Program-made: the position numbers and the translations under genes
The notes under the pieces: model-generated
Seen by the model: the letters and a program-made list of their open reading frames with translations, nothing else
What the model was told of the DNA's origin: nothing
Databases searched by the model: none
Shown: positions 1 to 10,735 of the stretch, piece by piece
Position numbering within the stretch: position 1 is the first letter of the stretch
Layout of the letters: every line of letters starts with the position of its first letter
Source: Schistocerca nitens
Lineage: Eukaryota; Arthropoda; Insecta; Orthoptera; Acrididae
DNA length: 64,000 nt
Direction: 5' to 3'
Assembly (NCBI RefSeq): GCF_023898315.1
Contig: NC_064616.1
Location: 708,255,389-708,319,388, forward strand

Positions 1-326
1 GACCGCACTGTCAACACGAGGCACGAGCACTACCGGCGAGTAACTACCGCCGCGCGGCAGACGTCCAGCAGTTGGTAAACAGTAGCAAACTTCTCATTCA
101 ACGGTGACCACCAATCATGACACATAACACAAGAGCCAATAGACAACAGAGGTTACGTTGTCCCTCCACCGCAATAACCTATTAAAAATAAACTTCCCTC
201 ACCTTCTTAAGTGACCAATGAAACTATCTACCTTTTTAAAATTATGACGTAATGGCATGCGCAGTGAACAGTAACAACAAAATATATGGGACACTGTATA
301 GCTCGAACGCATGATTAGACCCAAAA
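1..326. other. Unassigned flank
   Basis: No coding region or repeat was recognised here. It ends at the target duplication of the first SINE. Confidence 0.4.
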
Positions 327-338
327 GAAGGCCGCTGC

Positions 339-538
339 GCCAGCCGCAGTGGCCGAGCGGTTCTAGGCGCTTCAGCCTGGAACCGCGCGACCGCTACGGT
401 CGCAGGTTCGAATCCTGCCTCGAGCATGAATGTGTGTGACGTCCTTAGGTTAGTTAGGTTTAAGTAGTTCTAAGTTCTAGAGGACTGATGACCTCCGATG
501 TTAAGTCCCATAGTGCTCAGAGCCATTTGAACCATTTT
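339..538 (+). mobile_element. SINE A, full length, with target duplication
   Basis: This is a tRNA-derived short retroposon. The head has an A-box-like GTGGCCGAGCGG and a B-box GGTTCGAATCC. The body runs into the conserved tail ending in GAGCCATTTGAACCATTTT. A 12-bp direct repeat, GAAGGCCGCTGC, lies on both sides (327-338 and 539-550), which shows an intact retroposition event. SINEs encode no protein and rely on LINE enzymes. Peptides read through the head are artefacts. Confidence 0.93.
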
Positions 539-592
539 GAAGGCCGCTGCAACGGTGGCCGAAACGTTGGTTTTTCTCCATCAACGGTAGTT

Positions 593-1218
593 TTAAACAT
601 TATGACGCGGTACCATACCCAGAAAACTTTTATGTCGATGCACTTTTTGTTTATGGTAAGGATACAGATTATTGTACTTCAGAGTACGCCATACCTTAGA
701 TTGTGAAATGCCCAATTGTTGAGAGATACGTTGTGTACTGGAATCCGGGCTACGTTTAACAGCATCCGTAATATCCTCATCATCGTCTTCACGTATCGAG
801 CGCTCGTACTGATTATGAATGCTAGGTAGAGAACCTACCTCCAGTAACGTTCGAAATACTCCACTAATGGTTCGTGCATTCGGAAACCTCCGAGTTAGAT
901 AACGTACGCGATATTCGTTAACTGCAGCCGTAGCATTACCATCACCATTTACCATAAATAAACATCCATATCGGCGTATTCTAAAAAATGGTTCAAATGG
1001 CTCTGAGCACTATGGGACTCAACTGCTGAGGTCATTAGTCCCCTAGAACTTAGAACTAGTTAAACCTAACTAACCTAAGGACATCACAAACATCCATGCC
1101 CGAGGCAGGATTCGAACCTGCGACCGTAGCGGTCTTGCGGTTCCAGACTGCAGCGCCTTTAACCGCACGGCCACTTCGGCCGGCTCGGCGTATTCTCTGT
1201 CGTAAATTTGAAAGGCAT
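593..1218 (-). pseudogene. Transposase N-terminal fragment (DUF4817 plus helix-turn-helix)
   Basis: The likely start ATG is at 1218-1216 (MPFKFTTEN), just before the SINE target duplication at 1185-1196. After the SINE, the frame resumes with NATAAVNEYRVRYLTRRFPN, typical of the DUF4817 region. It then shows a helix-turn-helix, SPDSSTQRISQQLGISQSKV, followed by YPYHKQKV. In related proteins these parts bind the transposon ends. There is a frameshift near 960, and the DDE catalytic domain is absent, so no active enzyme can be made. Confidence 0.7.
983..1184 (-). mobile_element. SINE A, full length, inserted in a transposase
   Basis: The reverse-oriented SINE A starts with the tail complement (AAATGGTTCAAATGGCTCTG) and ends with the head complement (GGCCACTTCGGCCGG). 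A perfect 12-bp duplication, TCGGCGTATTCT, flanks it at 971-982 and 1185-1196. It splits the N-terminal codons of the transposase on the same strand, so it is younger than that element. Confidence 0.93.
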
Positions 1219-1728
1219 CCCTATTTCATAAAGAATCTAAAAACTACAACAGTTACTATGTGGTTTCACTTAAACACACTGTAGTTATTATGTTCTTTCA
1301 CTGAACAATACAGAAAACTAACTCGTTTCAAGGTTAGGAAACGACTGAAACAACTCACTAATGGTTGCCAACAATCACATAAACGTTTCTACATACTTAA
1401 TGGAGAGTAAACAAATTTACTTGTATAATAATCTTTGCTTCTCTGGATGTTCTGGAAAACTACTGCAGATACACGTCTGGGAGATGTTTCATTAGATTCA
1501 CCAGACCAATAACAAAATAAATGGAAATCATGCTTTATTTTAACCTCGTACAGTTTTGCGATGGCTTCATATTAGCGAAGCTGCTAAATTTCGGGAAAAA
1601 TCTTTTACTAGCCGTAACTCCGTAACTAAACCTTTACGGACCTATTTATATGAACTTTTTTGTTTAGTTTTACTTGTAGAATAACATATTAAAATATTTG
1701 CATATCAACGTGAGTCACCCTGTATAAA

Positions 1729-2910
1729 CACGGGGACAATTTTAACAGAAATGTAGAAGTTATGAAATTTAGCGATATCTGGATAAGTTTTATCTTTGTC
1801 AGGATTATGTCTGCTGATCAAGTGCGAACTTCTACAGGCCCCTTTTTACGGTATGTATGTCGGTCTCCGACGCACGACCCGTCAGTCGGTAAGACTTGTG
1901 GAACCAGGAGCACTTCCGAATACGTCCATCACAGCTCTCATGAAGTTTCAGGCACGAAAATCCCTGATGGATCACGATCAAACAACCCGGAAGTCTCACC
2001 AGAAACTCTCACAATAACGGTTTCCCTGAATCCGTGTTGCTTCTTTGTGAGAAGCATCTCTTCCCCCTTGAGCCTCATAATGTCTGAGCTTACAATATAT
2101 TCTAGGATCCTGCAACAGACGGACGTGAGCGATATTGTTCTGAAATTCTGTGCGTTAATTCTTTTACCGTTCTTGTAAACCTGTCCTCTTTTTAGTCATT
2201 CGGGACTCTTCGCTGTGCAAGAGATTATCGATAAATATAAGCTAGGAAAGGGGCTAATTCCACAGCGTATTCATTTATAATCTATCTGGAACTCTTTCTT
2301 TACCTGTTGCATCGCTCATTTTGAGTAACTTTATATGTCTTCAAGTACAAGTAACCCTCGCCACAATCATTCTCAATAATCGTAGAACAATATACAACGT
2401 CAATATAACGTCGAAAACCTCTTCATTACTTTTTATCACAGATATGGACCTGCATGTATTTGCATAGTTATTAATAAATGACAGCCAGACCTTGCCACTA
2501 CGAGGAATTCTAATAAAGAATTAATAAATTAAAAGTATGTGACGAACGCCAGGGGCTGGAGTTCCACTTCTAGCAACACATTATGCTATGGATATTCGCT
2601 AATATTTCAGTCGGTTTACATGAAGAATATTCAAAAGCGTCACCCATCTTCTAAGTGCCGTTTTCGTCGATCGTTCGTTTCTCATCGTATTACTACCACT
2701 TTACGACGTGTGTACATCTGTCTCCCTCCGCCTGCTCATCATTCCCTGCTGCTTCACTATAACTAGATACCGCCACTTTAGCTGGCTCATTGTTAGTCTT
2801 TGGCGTCAGTTACTGCATCATTGCGGCTTCATCAAAAGATCGCTGCTCACGTCACCACGTATCACTCATCGGACTTTGGAGCACTACATAGACCTTCCTT
2901 CCTCAGTAAC
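1729..2910. other. No gene recognised
   Basis: The longest open frame (1762-2178, 138 codons) has no recognisable motif. Its composition looks like random reading of AT-rich DNA. No repeat family was identified. Confidence 0.4.
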
Positions 2911-2969
2911 CATAAGGGACTGATGACCCTGTAGTTTGGCCCCCTTCTCTCCAACCCAACTAACCAACC
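2911..2969 (+). repeat. SINE-like 3' tail fragment
   Basis: The stretch GGGACTGATGACCCTGTAG followed by a CCCAACTAACCAACC end resembles the 3' half of the SINE B-type repeats seen at 48.9 and 51.0 kb. The tRNA head is absent. The short length makes this call weak. Confidence 0.35.
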
Positions 2970-3376
2970 TCATTAATCACATATCTCTCTCTGTCACTTA
3001 CTCCTGCTGTAACAACATGGGGCACTTCCTCTCAGCTAGCATGTTAATTCCATCCATCCCTACACGCAACCACTTCCTCAACAACTGCCCTGTACATTGC
3101 ATATCAACAACTAGTGTCGCTTTCTTTTTGTCAGCTTCCATAATACTGTAGCTTGTCATTACATTAAACACTGCAGAATGAAAATAAACCCAGCAGATAA
3201 AATTACCATTTCCTGAAGGTTTATTAACATCCTGCAAAGTGACAATGTACCCATCTTCCAGTACAGCCACCGTGATGGCAATCCCACAGCTCTTTGGGCA
3301 TATTACTACAGACGTCCGTGATCCAACTGGTGACTATCTACCTGTCCTACGCGCCAGTTCCTGTAACTAACCAACA
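2970..3376. other. No gene recognised
   Basis: Nothing is supported here beyond short, unremarkable open frames on both strands. Confidence 0.35.
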
Positions 3377-3487
3377 AATGGTTCAAATGGCACTAGGCAC
3401 TATGGGACTTAACATCTGAGGTCATCAGTCCCCTAGACTTAGAACTACTTAAACCTAACTAACCTAAGGACATCACACACATCCACT
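3377..3487 (-). mobile_element. SINE A, head missing
   Basis: Only the tail and body of SINE A are present, from AAATGGTTCAAATGGCACTAG to ACATCACACACATCCA. The tRNA head is lacking. In the SINE's own orientation this is a 5' truncation, as expected from incomplete reverse transcription. Confidence 0.85.
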
Positions 3488-3677
3488 TCTAAACTCACTA
3501 AGTCAGGAATCAAAAAGTACACAATTACAAGCATCCACTAACCTTTCTACATACCAATGACGTTACCAACGCCTACGCCTTTTTTCAGCAGATATTTTTA
3601 GACGAAAATTCACCTGCATGATAATCAAGATTATCTATGCCAATCGCCCCACACTCCTTCGATGAACAGTGGACCAC

Positions 3678-4676
3678 AATTGTGGAACCCGTTGATTCGA
3701 ACTTTCCTTCCTGCAGATGGGTGATCAAAACATGCACATCCATCTGACAGCGCTCAGACGTATTTACTGCTGAACCGAAACATTATCACCATCTGCATAT
3801 TGACATGGTGGTTGGCATTTGAAAGGCCCTACATCAGCGATTCTGCGTGTTATGGATTCAATAAGTCCTTGGTAGGTTTCCGCAGGTATGTGGCACCAGA
3901 TTTCTGCGCATTGGTCACGTAGTTCCCGTAAATTATAGGCCGGTAATTGTAGGCGCGGAGCTGGTGCCGATGACGTCTCGGATTTCCATAGAGTTCAGAT
4001 CAGGTGAATTTGGCGGCCAAGCTAACAACATGAGTTCACTACCACGTTCATAAAACCACTGTAGCACGATCCTGGGCTTTTGACACGAACAGTCGTTCTG
4101 CTGGAAGAGGCCATTACCTACGGAGTAAGCATCAAGAATGAAGGGATGCAAGTGCTCCACAGTACTATTCACCTAGTCTGCAGCTGTCGTAGTGTCTTCG
4201 ATTGCTACCACAGGTCCCGAGGAAGCACAGATGAATGTCTCCCATACAATAATACTGCCGCCACTGGCCTGCTTCAGTGGGGTCCGAATGTTCCGAGCAG
4301 CTGTTCTCCTGGATGACAGAGTATCTAGACACGAACATCGACCAGATGTAGTAAGAAACGTGATTCACTGGATCAGGCAATACGTTTCCATTGAACTACC
4401 GTCCAGTCTCGAGGACTCATTGGCTAATGCGATCGAAATAGATGGTCCCCGCGTGGTCTCACGTTGACCCAATGACATTTCCAATTGCCAAGGACTTATG
4501 AGATTTGTGCCACGCAGAATCGCTGATGTATTGCGTTCAAACTGTGGACCAACACACTATTACGCAGATGGTCATAATGTTTTGGTTCAGCATCGTATAT
4601 ACATCTGAACGCTGTCAGATTGGTTTGTGTGTCTTGATCACCAATCTTCAGGAAGGAGAGTCAGAATCAATGGCAT
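3678..4676 (-). mobile_element. Tc1-like transposon with ~110-bp terminal inverted repeats
   Basis: The ends are imperfect inverted repeats of about 110 bp. The left starts near TTGATTCGAACTTTCCTTCC and includes AACATTATCACCATCTGC. The right, reversed, reads TTGATTCTGACTCTCCTTCC with AACATTATGACCATCTGC. The interior encodes a degraded transposase on the minus strand. The length of about 1.0 kb suits a small Tc1/mariner element, but the exact ends and TA duplication are not certain. Confidence 0.72.
3933..4400 (-). pseudogene. Tc1-like transposase remnant (second D and E region)
   Basis: The minus-strand reading shows FQQNDCSCQKPRIVLQWFYE followed by LLAWPPNSPDLNSME. These match the region around the second catalytic Asp and the final Glu of DD34E transposases. 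The catalytic Asp segment is altered and several frameshifts are present, so it is inactive. The first catalytic Asp was not seen. Confidence 0.65.
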
Positions 4677-4803
4677 GAGATAGAATTCATGGAGGGAATG
4701 TAGGGTAATTGTCATAGATACATCTCTGCTCCGCTTAAATACACTCTAAGAAAAAAAAATAGAAACAAAAAAAAGCAAACGACGCACTTCCGAGGAGTTT
4801 TCC

Positions 4804-5350
4804 GATTTATTTATTTATTTATTTATTTATTGTTCCGTGGGACCAAATTAAGGAGAAGTCTCCATGGTCATGGAACGAGTCAATACATGAAATTATAACA
4901 CGATAGTAGAAACAGATAAAATGAAATACAAGAAACGTATTCAGGCGACAATTCGTAAATTTAAATAAAGAAAATCAACAATGTAACACTGGAATTTGCT
5001 TAATTTTTCAGCTCTTCCAGGAGCTCCTCGACAGAATAGAAGGAGTGAGCCATGAGGAAACTCTTCAGTTTAGACTTAAAAGCGTTTGGGCTACTGCTAA
5101 GATTTTTGAGTTCTTGTGGTAGCTTATTGAAAATGGATGCAGCAGAATAGTGCACTCCTTTCTGCACAAGAGTCAAGGAAGTGCATTCCACATGCAGATT
5201 TGATTTCTGCCTAGTATTAACTGAGTGAAAGCTGCTAACTCTTGGGAATAAGCTAATATTGCTAACAACAAACGACATTAAAGAAAATACATACTGTGAG
5301 GGCAATGTCAGAATTCCCAGACTATTGAATAGGGGTCGACATGAGGTTCT
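4804..5350 (-). mobile_element. LINE 3' end (CR1/L2-like) with ORF C-terminus and (AATA)n tail
   Basis: The minus strand from about 5350 to 5000 encodes GILTLPSQYVFSLMSFV, then NTRQKSNLHV, and QKGVHYSAASIFNKLPQELK. This is the usual C-terminal end of CR1/L2-type LINE proteins. The 3' UTR follows and ends in an AATA microsatellite, seen on the plus strand as repeated TTTA at 4806-4832. It is strongly 5'-truncated and sits inside the left arm of the foldback Tc1. Confidence 0.75.
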
Positions 5351-5419
5351 CGAATGGGACGGAAATCGGTAGAACTGATTTATATGTACAGGTAGACAGA
5401 TTATAACAATATCAAAATA

Positions 5420-5735
5420 TTGGATGTTTTATCCAAGGCAAAGAGCTTGTCAAACTGATCAATAACGCGTTGCTCCACCTCTGGCTGTAATGCAAGTAGT
5501 TATTCGGCTTTGAATTGATTGACAGAGTTGTTGGATGTCCTTCTGAGGGATATCGTGCCTAACTCTGCCCACTGGAAAGTTACATCGTCTAAATCCTGAG
5601 CTGGTTGGAGTGCCCTGTCCATAATGCTGCAAACGTTCTCAGTTGGGCGATATTGCTGGCCAAGATAGGGTTTGGCTAGCACGAAGACAAGCGGTAGAAA
5701 CTCTTTCCATGTGCGGGCGGGCATTATCTTGCTGA
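5420..5735 (-). pseudogene. Tc1-like transposase C-terminus, left arm
   Basis: The minus strand reads from NARPHMERVS (codons spanning 5735) into RPTENVCSIMDRALQPAQ, the region of the catalytic Glu, and on to the C-terminus. It is the counterpart of the plus-strand copy at 8180-8484. It is cut at its N-terminal side by the RTE LINE inserted at about 5736. Confidence 0.7.
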
Positions 5736-7893
5736 AGTAGTAGTGATGAAGAGTAGGCTGAAGTTCAAGACATTAGTCAGGAAGAATCAATACGCAAAGA
5801 AGTGGGATACGGAAGTACTAAGGAATGACGAGATACGTTTGAAGTTCTCTAACGCTATAGATACAGCAATAAGGAATAGCGCAGCAGGCAGTACAGTTGA
5901 AGAGGAATGGACATCTCTAAAAAGGGCCATCACAGAAGTTGGGAAGGAAAACATAGGTACAAAGAAGGTAGCTGCGAAGAAACCATGGGTAACAGAAGAA
6001 ATACTTCAGTTGATTGATGAAAGGAGGAAGTACAAACATGTTCCGGGAAAATCAGGAATATGGAAATACAAGTCGCCGAGGAATGAAATAAATGGGAAGT
6101 GCAGGGAAGCTAAGACGAAATGGCTGCAGGAAAAATGTGAAGACATCGAAAAAGATATGATTGTCGGAAGGACAGACTCAGCATACAGGAAAGTCAAAAC
6201 AACCTTTGGTGACATTAAAAGCAACGATGGTAACATTAAGAGTGCAACGGGAATTCCACTGTTAAATGCAGAGGAGAGAGCAGATAGGTGGAAAGAATAC
6301 ATTGAAAGCCTCTATGAGGGTGAAGATTTGTCTGGTGTGATAGAAGAAGAAACAGGAGTCGATTTAGAAGAGATAGGGGATCCAGTATTAGAATCGGAAT
6401 TTAAAAGAGCTTTGGAGGACTTAAGGTCAAATAAGGCAGAAGGCATAGATAACATTCCATCAGAATTTCTAAAATCATTGGGGGAAGTGGCAACAAAACG
6501 ACTATTCACGTTGGTGTGTAGAATATATGAGTCTGGCGACATACCATCTGACTTTCGGAAAAGCATCATCCACACAATTCCGAAGACGGCAAGAGCTGAC
6601 AAGTGCGAGAATTATCGCACAATCAGCTTAACAGCTCATGCATCGAAGCTGCTTACAAGAATAATATACAGAAGAATGGAAACGAAAATTGAGAATGCGC
6701 TAGGTGACGATCAGTTTGGCTTTAGGAAAAGTAAAGGGACGAGAGAGGCAATTCTGACGTTACGGCTAATAACGGAAGCAAGGCTAAAGAAAAATCAGGA
6801 CACTTTCATAGGATTTGTCGACCTGGAAAAAGCGTTCGACAATATAAAATGGTGCAAGCTGTTCGAGATTCTGAAAAAAGTAGGGGTAAGCTATAGGGAG
6901 AGACGGGTCATATACAATATGTACAACAACCAAGAGGGAATAATAAGAGTGGACGATCAAGAACGAAGTGCTCGTATTAAGAAGGGTGTAAGACAAGGCT
7001 GTAGCCTGTCACCCCTACTCTTCAATCTGTACATCGAGGAAGCAATGATGGAAATAAAAGAAAGGTTCAGGAGTGGAATTAAAATACAAGGTGAAAGGAT
7101 ATCAATGATACGATTTGCTGATGACATTGCTATCCTGAGTGAAAGTGAAGAAGAATTAAATGATCTGCTGAACGGAATGAACAGTCTAATGAGTACACAG
7201 TATGGTTTGAGAGTAAATCGGAGAAAGACGAAGGTAATGAGAAGTAGTAGAAATGAGAACAGCGAGAAACTTAACATCAGGATTGATGGTCACGAAGTCA
7301 ATGAGGTTAAGGAATTCTGCTACCTAGGCAGTAAAATAACCAATGACGGACGGAGCTAGGAGGACATCAAAAGCAGACTCGCAATGGCAAAAAAGGCATT
7401 TCTGGCCAAGAGAAGTCTACTAATATCAAATACCGGCCTTAATTTGAGGAAGAAATTTCTGAGGATGTACGTCCTGAGTACAGCATTGTATGGTAGTGAA
7501 ACATGGACTGTGGAAAAACCGGACCAGAAGAGAATCGAAGCATTTGAGATGTGGTGATATAGACGAATGTTGAAAATTAGGTGGACTGATAAGGTAAGGA
7601 ATGAGGATGTTCTACACAGAATCGGAGAGGAAAGGAATATGTGGAAAACACTGATAAGGAGAAGGGAAAGGATGATAGGACATCTGCTAAGACATGAGGG
7701 AATGACTTCCATGGTACTAGAGGGAGCTGTAGAGGGTCAAAACTGTAGAGGAAGACAGAGATTGGAATACGTCAAGCAAATAATTGGGGACGTAGGTTGC
7801 AAGTGCTACTCTGAGATGAAGAGTTTAGCACAGGAAAGGAATTCGTGGCGGGCCGCATCAAACCAGTCAATAGACTGATGACTAAAAACAAAT
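5736..7893 (+). mobile_element. RTE-type LINE, 5'-truncated
   Basis: This non-LTR retrotransposon copy holds the reverse transcriptase and C-terminal region but no endonuclease domain. The 3' end closes with GACTGATGACTAAAAACAAA. It interrupts the left arm of the foldback Tc1 and appears to have deleted some 200 bp of it. No clear target duplication was found. It belongs to the same family as the copies at 51.7 and 53.3 kb. Confidence 0.85.
5743..7878 (+). pseudogene. RTE reverse transcriptase ORF with two in-frame stops
   Basis: One frame runs the whole way, about 712 codons, broken only by TAG at 7357 and TGA at 7555. The RT domain is clear. It shows KAEGIDNIPSEFLKS, FVDLEKAFDN with a catalytic Asp, GVRQGCSLSPLLFNLY, and RFADDIAIL with the catalytic Asp pair. 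The C-terminal part shows YGSETWT and YRRMLKIRWTD, typical of RTE proteins. The N-terminal APE endonuclease is missing. With no frameshifts the copy looks fairly young. Confidence 0.88.
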
Positions 7894-7895
7894 GG

Positions 7896-8020
7896 CAGGT
7901 TAGTATCCCACAGCTGTCCAGTGCTTCTCCAGATACGTCTCTGCCGGTTGTTGGGGCTCAGTTGGAAGGGTATCAGCACTGAACACAATTCCACTCCAGT
8001 CAATGAGATGCCAGACCAAA
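7896..8020 (-). pseudogene. Tc1-like transposase middle segment, left arm
   Basis: The minus strand reads WHLIDWSGIVFSADTLPTE and then a reading of the GQLWDTNL region. This corresponds to the first catalytic Asp region of Tc1 transposases (usually FSDES), here FSADT. It continues the left arm beyond the RTE insertion and abuts the oppositely oriented right arm. Confidence 0.6.
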
Positions 8021-8021
8021 G

Positions 8022-8484
8022 ACGTGTCTGGAAACTCCCCAGACAGCAGTAGGAAACCAACCTGACTGTCGCCCACCGTACTGCCCGACCACGAGATGTG
8101 ATGGTCTGCGGTCCCATTTCGTTTCATAGCAGGACCCCTTTGGTTGTCATCTGCGGCACCCTTAAAGCAAGCCATCCTGGACTTTCATTTAAGCAAGATA
8201 ATGCCCATTCACACATGGCGAGAGTTTCTGCTGTCTTCGTGCTTGCCAAACCCTACCTTGGCCAGCAGGATGCAGGATGTTTCCCAATTGAGAACATTTG
8301 GAGCATTATGGACAGGGCCATCCAACCAGGTCAGGGTTTTGACGCTCTAACTCGCCAATTGGACAGAATTTGGTACAATATCCCTCAGGAAGACATTCAA
8401 AAACAGTATAAATCAATGCCAAGCCAAAAACAGTATAAATCAGTGCCAAGCCAAATAACCGCTTGCACAACGGCCAGAGGTTGA
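8022..8484 (+). pseudogene. Tc1-like transposase, right arm
   Basis: The plus strand reads TNLTVAHRTARPRDVMVCGP, then ISFHSRTPLVVICGTL, FKQDNAHSHMARV (second catalytic Asp) and FPIENIWSIMDRAI (catalytic Glu), and ends ITACTTARG before a TGA. About 60 residues between GTL and HPGLSF are deleted. A 27-bp in-frame tandem duplication lies near the C-terminus. The N-terminal DNA-binding half is absent. Confidence 0.72.
8401..8454 (+). repeat. 27-bp in-frame tandem duplication
   Basis: Two adjacent 27-bp units differ at one base and repeat nine codons (KQYKSMPSQ, then KQYKSVPSQ) of the transposase remnant. The left arm of the foldback element has no such duplication, so it arose after the arms separated. 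Confidence 0.9.
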
Positions 8485-8656
8485 TCAACACGTTATTGAC
8501 TTGCTCAATTTTTCAAGCTCTTTCTCTTGAATAAGTCCTCCAATTTTTCTGAAATTGCAGTGATTTGTTTGTCTGCATATGTACACCACATCTATCAGTT
8601 TCCATCCCATTCGAATAATTCCTCCTCAGTGCATCATTTTTTTGTCTTAGAATGTA

Positions 8657-9404
8657 TTTTCCTTGCCGCGTCACGTACCTGCAACGCTACCAGGCGGGAC
8701 TTACCGTTGCGGTGGACAGTGCTGATTACGTTTAGGCCCATGACTAAGTACTCTACATACAAATACACAGTAGACTTAACAGTCTAGATGGAAACTAACA
8801 CGATGAAATGACCACCCTGATTCAATGACAGTTACAATACGGTCGCTTTCAAACTCTCCTTGTAGTCAAAATGTGCCAAATGCCTCTCGCCAATGTTTCG
8901 CATGGGTTATGATAGTTCCATTATTTCTAAAACGGGAAGACAGCTCTGGTCACGGTATTGGTCGTAAAGGAAACATGATGGAAGGAGTGAAATCCAAGTA
9001 CATTCTCGAAGACCACCAGGTGGCAGTCATCGTTATCTAACATTCAGACCCATGTAGGGGCATACGGAAGCGATATTGTCTTAATCATGCAACGTCACCT
9101 GTGGAAACAGGCAGATACACTAAATTTAGATGACTATCAAATCCTCTAGGTAAGAGAAGCTACTCGGATGGCATTGTTGAGGTTTATACTTTCAGAACGG
9201 GTGATATCACTGATATTATTAGACGTACTTGTGAATCCTTTCCGTTGTGATTCGTGAACATTTGAGATGAAGTGAATTTTTCAGTAAATTCTGCAGTCAA
9301 GTCTTCTTTCTTTTGTCAGTGCATCAGGCATCAGTGGAATGCATCACACTGCATATTATAGTCATACGAGGCTATACACACAACCTGATTCGCTTTGAAG
9401 TTGC
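8657..9404. other. No gene recognised
   Basis: No element or open frame of note was identified between the foldback Tc1 end and the next SINE duplication. Confidence 0.4.
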
Positions 9405-9414
9405 TTTTCCTGTA

Positions 9415-9591
9415 GAGCCGAGAAGTTCTAGGCACTTCAGTCTGGAACCGCGCGACCGCTACGGTCGCAGGTTCGAATCCTGCCTCGGGCATGGATGTGT
9501 GTGATGTCCTTAGGTTAGTTAGGTTTAAGTAGTTCTAAGTTCTAGGGGACTGATGACTTCAGATTTTAAGTCCCATAGTGCCCAGAGCCAT
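9415..9591 (+). mobile_element. SINE A, slightly 5'-shortened
   Basis: It begins inside the head (GAGCCGAGAAGTTCTAGGC) and retains the B-box GGTTCGAATCC and the tail. A 10-bp duplication, TTTTCCTGTA, flanks it at 9405-9414 and 9592-9601. The A-box is damaged. Confidence 0.9.
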
Positions 9592-9601
9592 TTTTCCTGT
9601 A

Positions 9602-9911
9602 ACTGGATGCTGTAGTAGTGGCACGTTATAGACATTCGCGGTAGGCAACAACCAATGTACATACGAAACTCTCCACTCTTATGATGCAGCACTTTGCTCG
9701 CTAGTCCTGCTGGTATCGCATGCATGGTTCAGCGAACTCAGTGGCTAAATGCTGACAGTCATTGACTAATGGTCTGCGACGGCTACTGATTTGCTGAGTC
9801 GAAACTTCACCGAGTGCGTGGTTGCACCAATGTTACCACGACCATCAACGTTGAAAAGTCATTACTGGTGCTTTTCCTTCCAGTGTGTATACGAACTACA
9901 AAGCACGTTGT
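9602..9911. other. No gene recognised
   Basis: This is a short spacer between two SINEs with nothing identifiable. Confidence 0.35.
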
Positions 9912-9921
9912 GCTTCCTTTT

Positions 9922-10080
9922 AAAAAATGGTTCAAATGGCTCTAAGCACTGTGGGACTTAACATCTGAGGTCATCAGGACATTACACACATCCATGGCCG
10001 AGGCAGGATTCGAACCTGCGACCGTAGCAGCAGCGCGGTTCTGGACTGAAGCGCCTAGAACCGCTTGGTCACAGCGGCTG
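9922..10080 (-). mobile_element. SINE A with internal deletion
   Basis: Head and tail are present, but about 40 bp of the body are missing. That is the stretch usually reading CCCCTAGAACTTAGAACTAC onward. The duplication GCTTCCTTTT flanks it at 9912-9921 and 10081-10090, so the deleted form may have been the copy that moved. Confidence 0.88.
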
Positions 10081-10090
10081 GCTTCCTTTT

Positions 10091-10318
10091 TAACATATAA
10101 AATTTTGATCAAGTCGATATTCATTTTATTTGTAGGTAAATAATGCAAATGACCATATTTAGACAACGTAATTACTTCATAACGACAAAGTAATCCATGT
10201 TTGTTTTCTTCCGGGAGATCACTTGAGCTTATTTCCTTTCAGGAGACCACTTGAGCTTCCTGAAACCGAGAAGTCGTTGAGACAATTATTTTCAGTATTA
10301 GAATCAAAGTTCCATACC

Positions 10319-10357
<39 letters not shown>

Positions 10358-10735
10358 GCAGGCATGTCTTCCATTCGGTGTACAAGTGTCGCTAAGCCTG
10401 AGGCGTCAGCCGTATGACGTAAGACAAGCGAGCCAGCAGGTAGCGTGCGTCTCACGTCACGAGCCGACGTGCTCTGCTCCACCGTCGTGTCGCCAGCAAT
10501 AAACCGCTGGCCATTGCGACAGGTGAAACCAGCTGACAAAGAATCCGTGGGAAAGTACTGTCCATACACTCTAGCAACAGGACTGACACGCCCTGAACGC
10601 TTACTGTTTACAAAGTACTCCGCTGCTGCTCATTGCGCAAAGTAGTTTAAGCCGAATGTGGGGTCCGGAAGGTGGCCAATGCACCAAGTTTCAGAGAAAA
10701 ATTACCTCAATGTGTCCCTCCACTATAATACTTGC
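10091..10735. other. Unassigned, with a 31-base T run
   Basis: A GC-richer block (about 10360-10640) follows a run of 31 T. On the minus strand this looks like a sequence ending in a poly(A) tail, possibly a retroposed transcript. No protein match was recognised. Confidence 0.35.
10324..10354 (-). repeat. Homopolymer tract, 31 T (poly-A on minus strand)
   Basis: An unbroken run of 31 T is seen directly. It gives lysine runs in minus-strand translation, which are not coding evidence. Confidence 0.95.

Larger units (their letters stand above)
541..1728 (-). mobile_element. Degraded mariner-superfamily element (DUF4817-type transposase)
   Basis: On the minus strand this runs from a TATACAGGGTG-like end near 1728, through a leader of about 500 bp, into a transposase N-terminal half. 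Insect IS630/Tc1-mariner relatives of this type often end in such a motif. The catalytic half and the other end are missing. SINE A copies lie inside it (983-1184) and immediately beyond its broken end (339-538). It may be a solitary 5' fragment. Confidence 0.6.
4742..8654. mobile_element. Foldback (head-to-head) Tc1-like element with nested LINEs
   Basis: TA dinucleotides lie at 4740-4741 and 8655-8656. The left end CACTCTAAGAAAAA and the reversed right end CATTCTAAGACAAAA match. The match continues inward for hundreds of bases and includes transposase C-terminal coding. The left arm carries that coding on the minus strand and the right arm on the plus strand. They meet near 8021 at the same GACGTGTCTGGAGA-like sequence. 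No N-terminal transposase is present. The left arm is expanded by a LINE 3' end (4804-5350) and an RTE LINE (5736-7893), with some 200 bp lost at the latter. Confidence 0.75.

Noticed and set aside
351..425. Possible tRNA genes in SINE A heads
   Set aside because: A- and B-boxes are present, but the heads are joined to SINE bodies and flanked by duplications. They are retroposons.
1096..1284. Recurrent peptide MPEAGFEPATVAV at several places (1.1, 42.5 and 57.5 kb; similar at 0.4 kb)
   Set aside because: It is a translation of the SINE A head in reverse. It recurs only because the SINE recurs and is a well-known false protein in automatic annotations.
1762..2178. 138-codon open frame as a host gene
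   Set aside because: No domain, no codon pattern and no supporting context.
10219..10569. Minus-strand frame with a lysine run
   Set aside because: The lysines come from the 31-base homopolymer. The rest has no recognisable motif.
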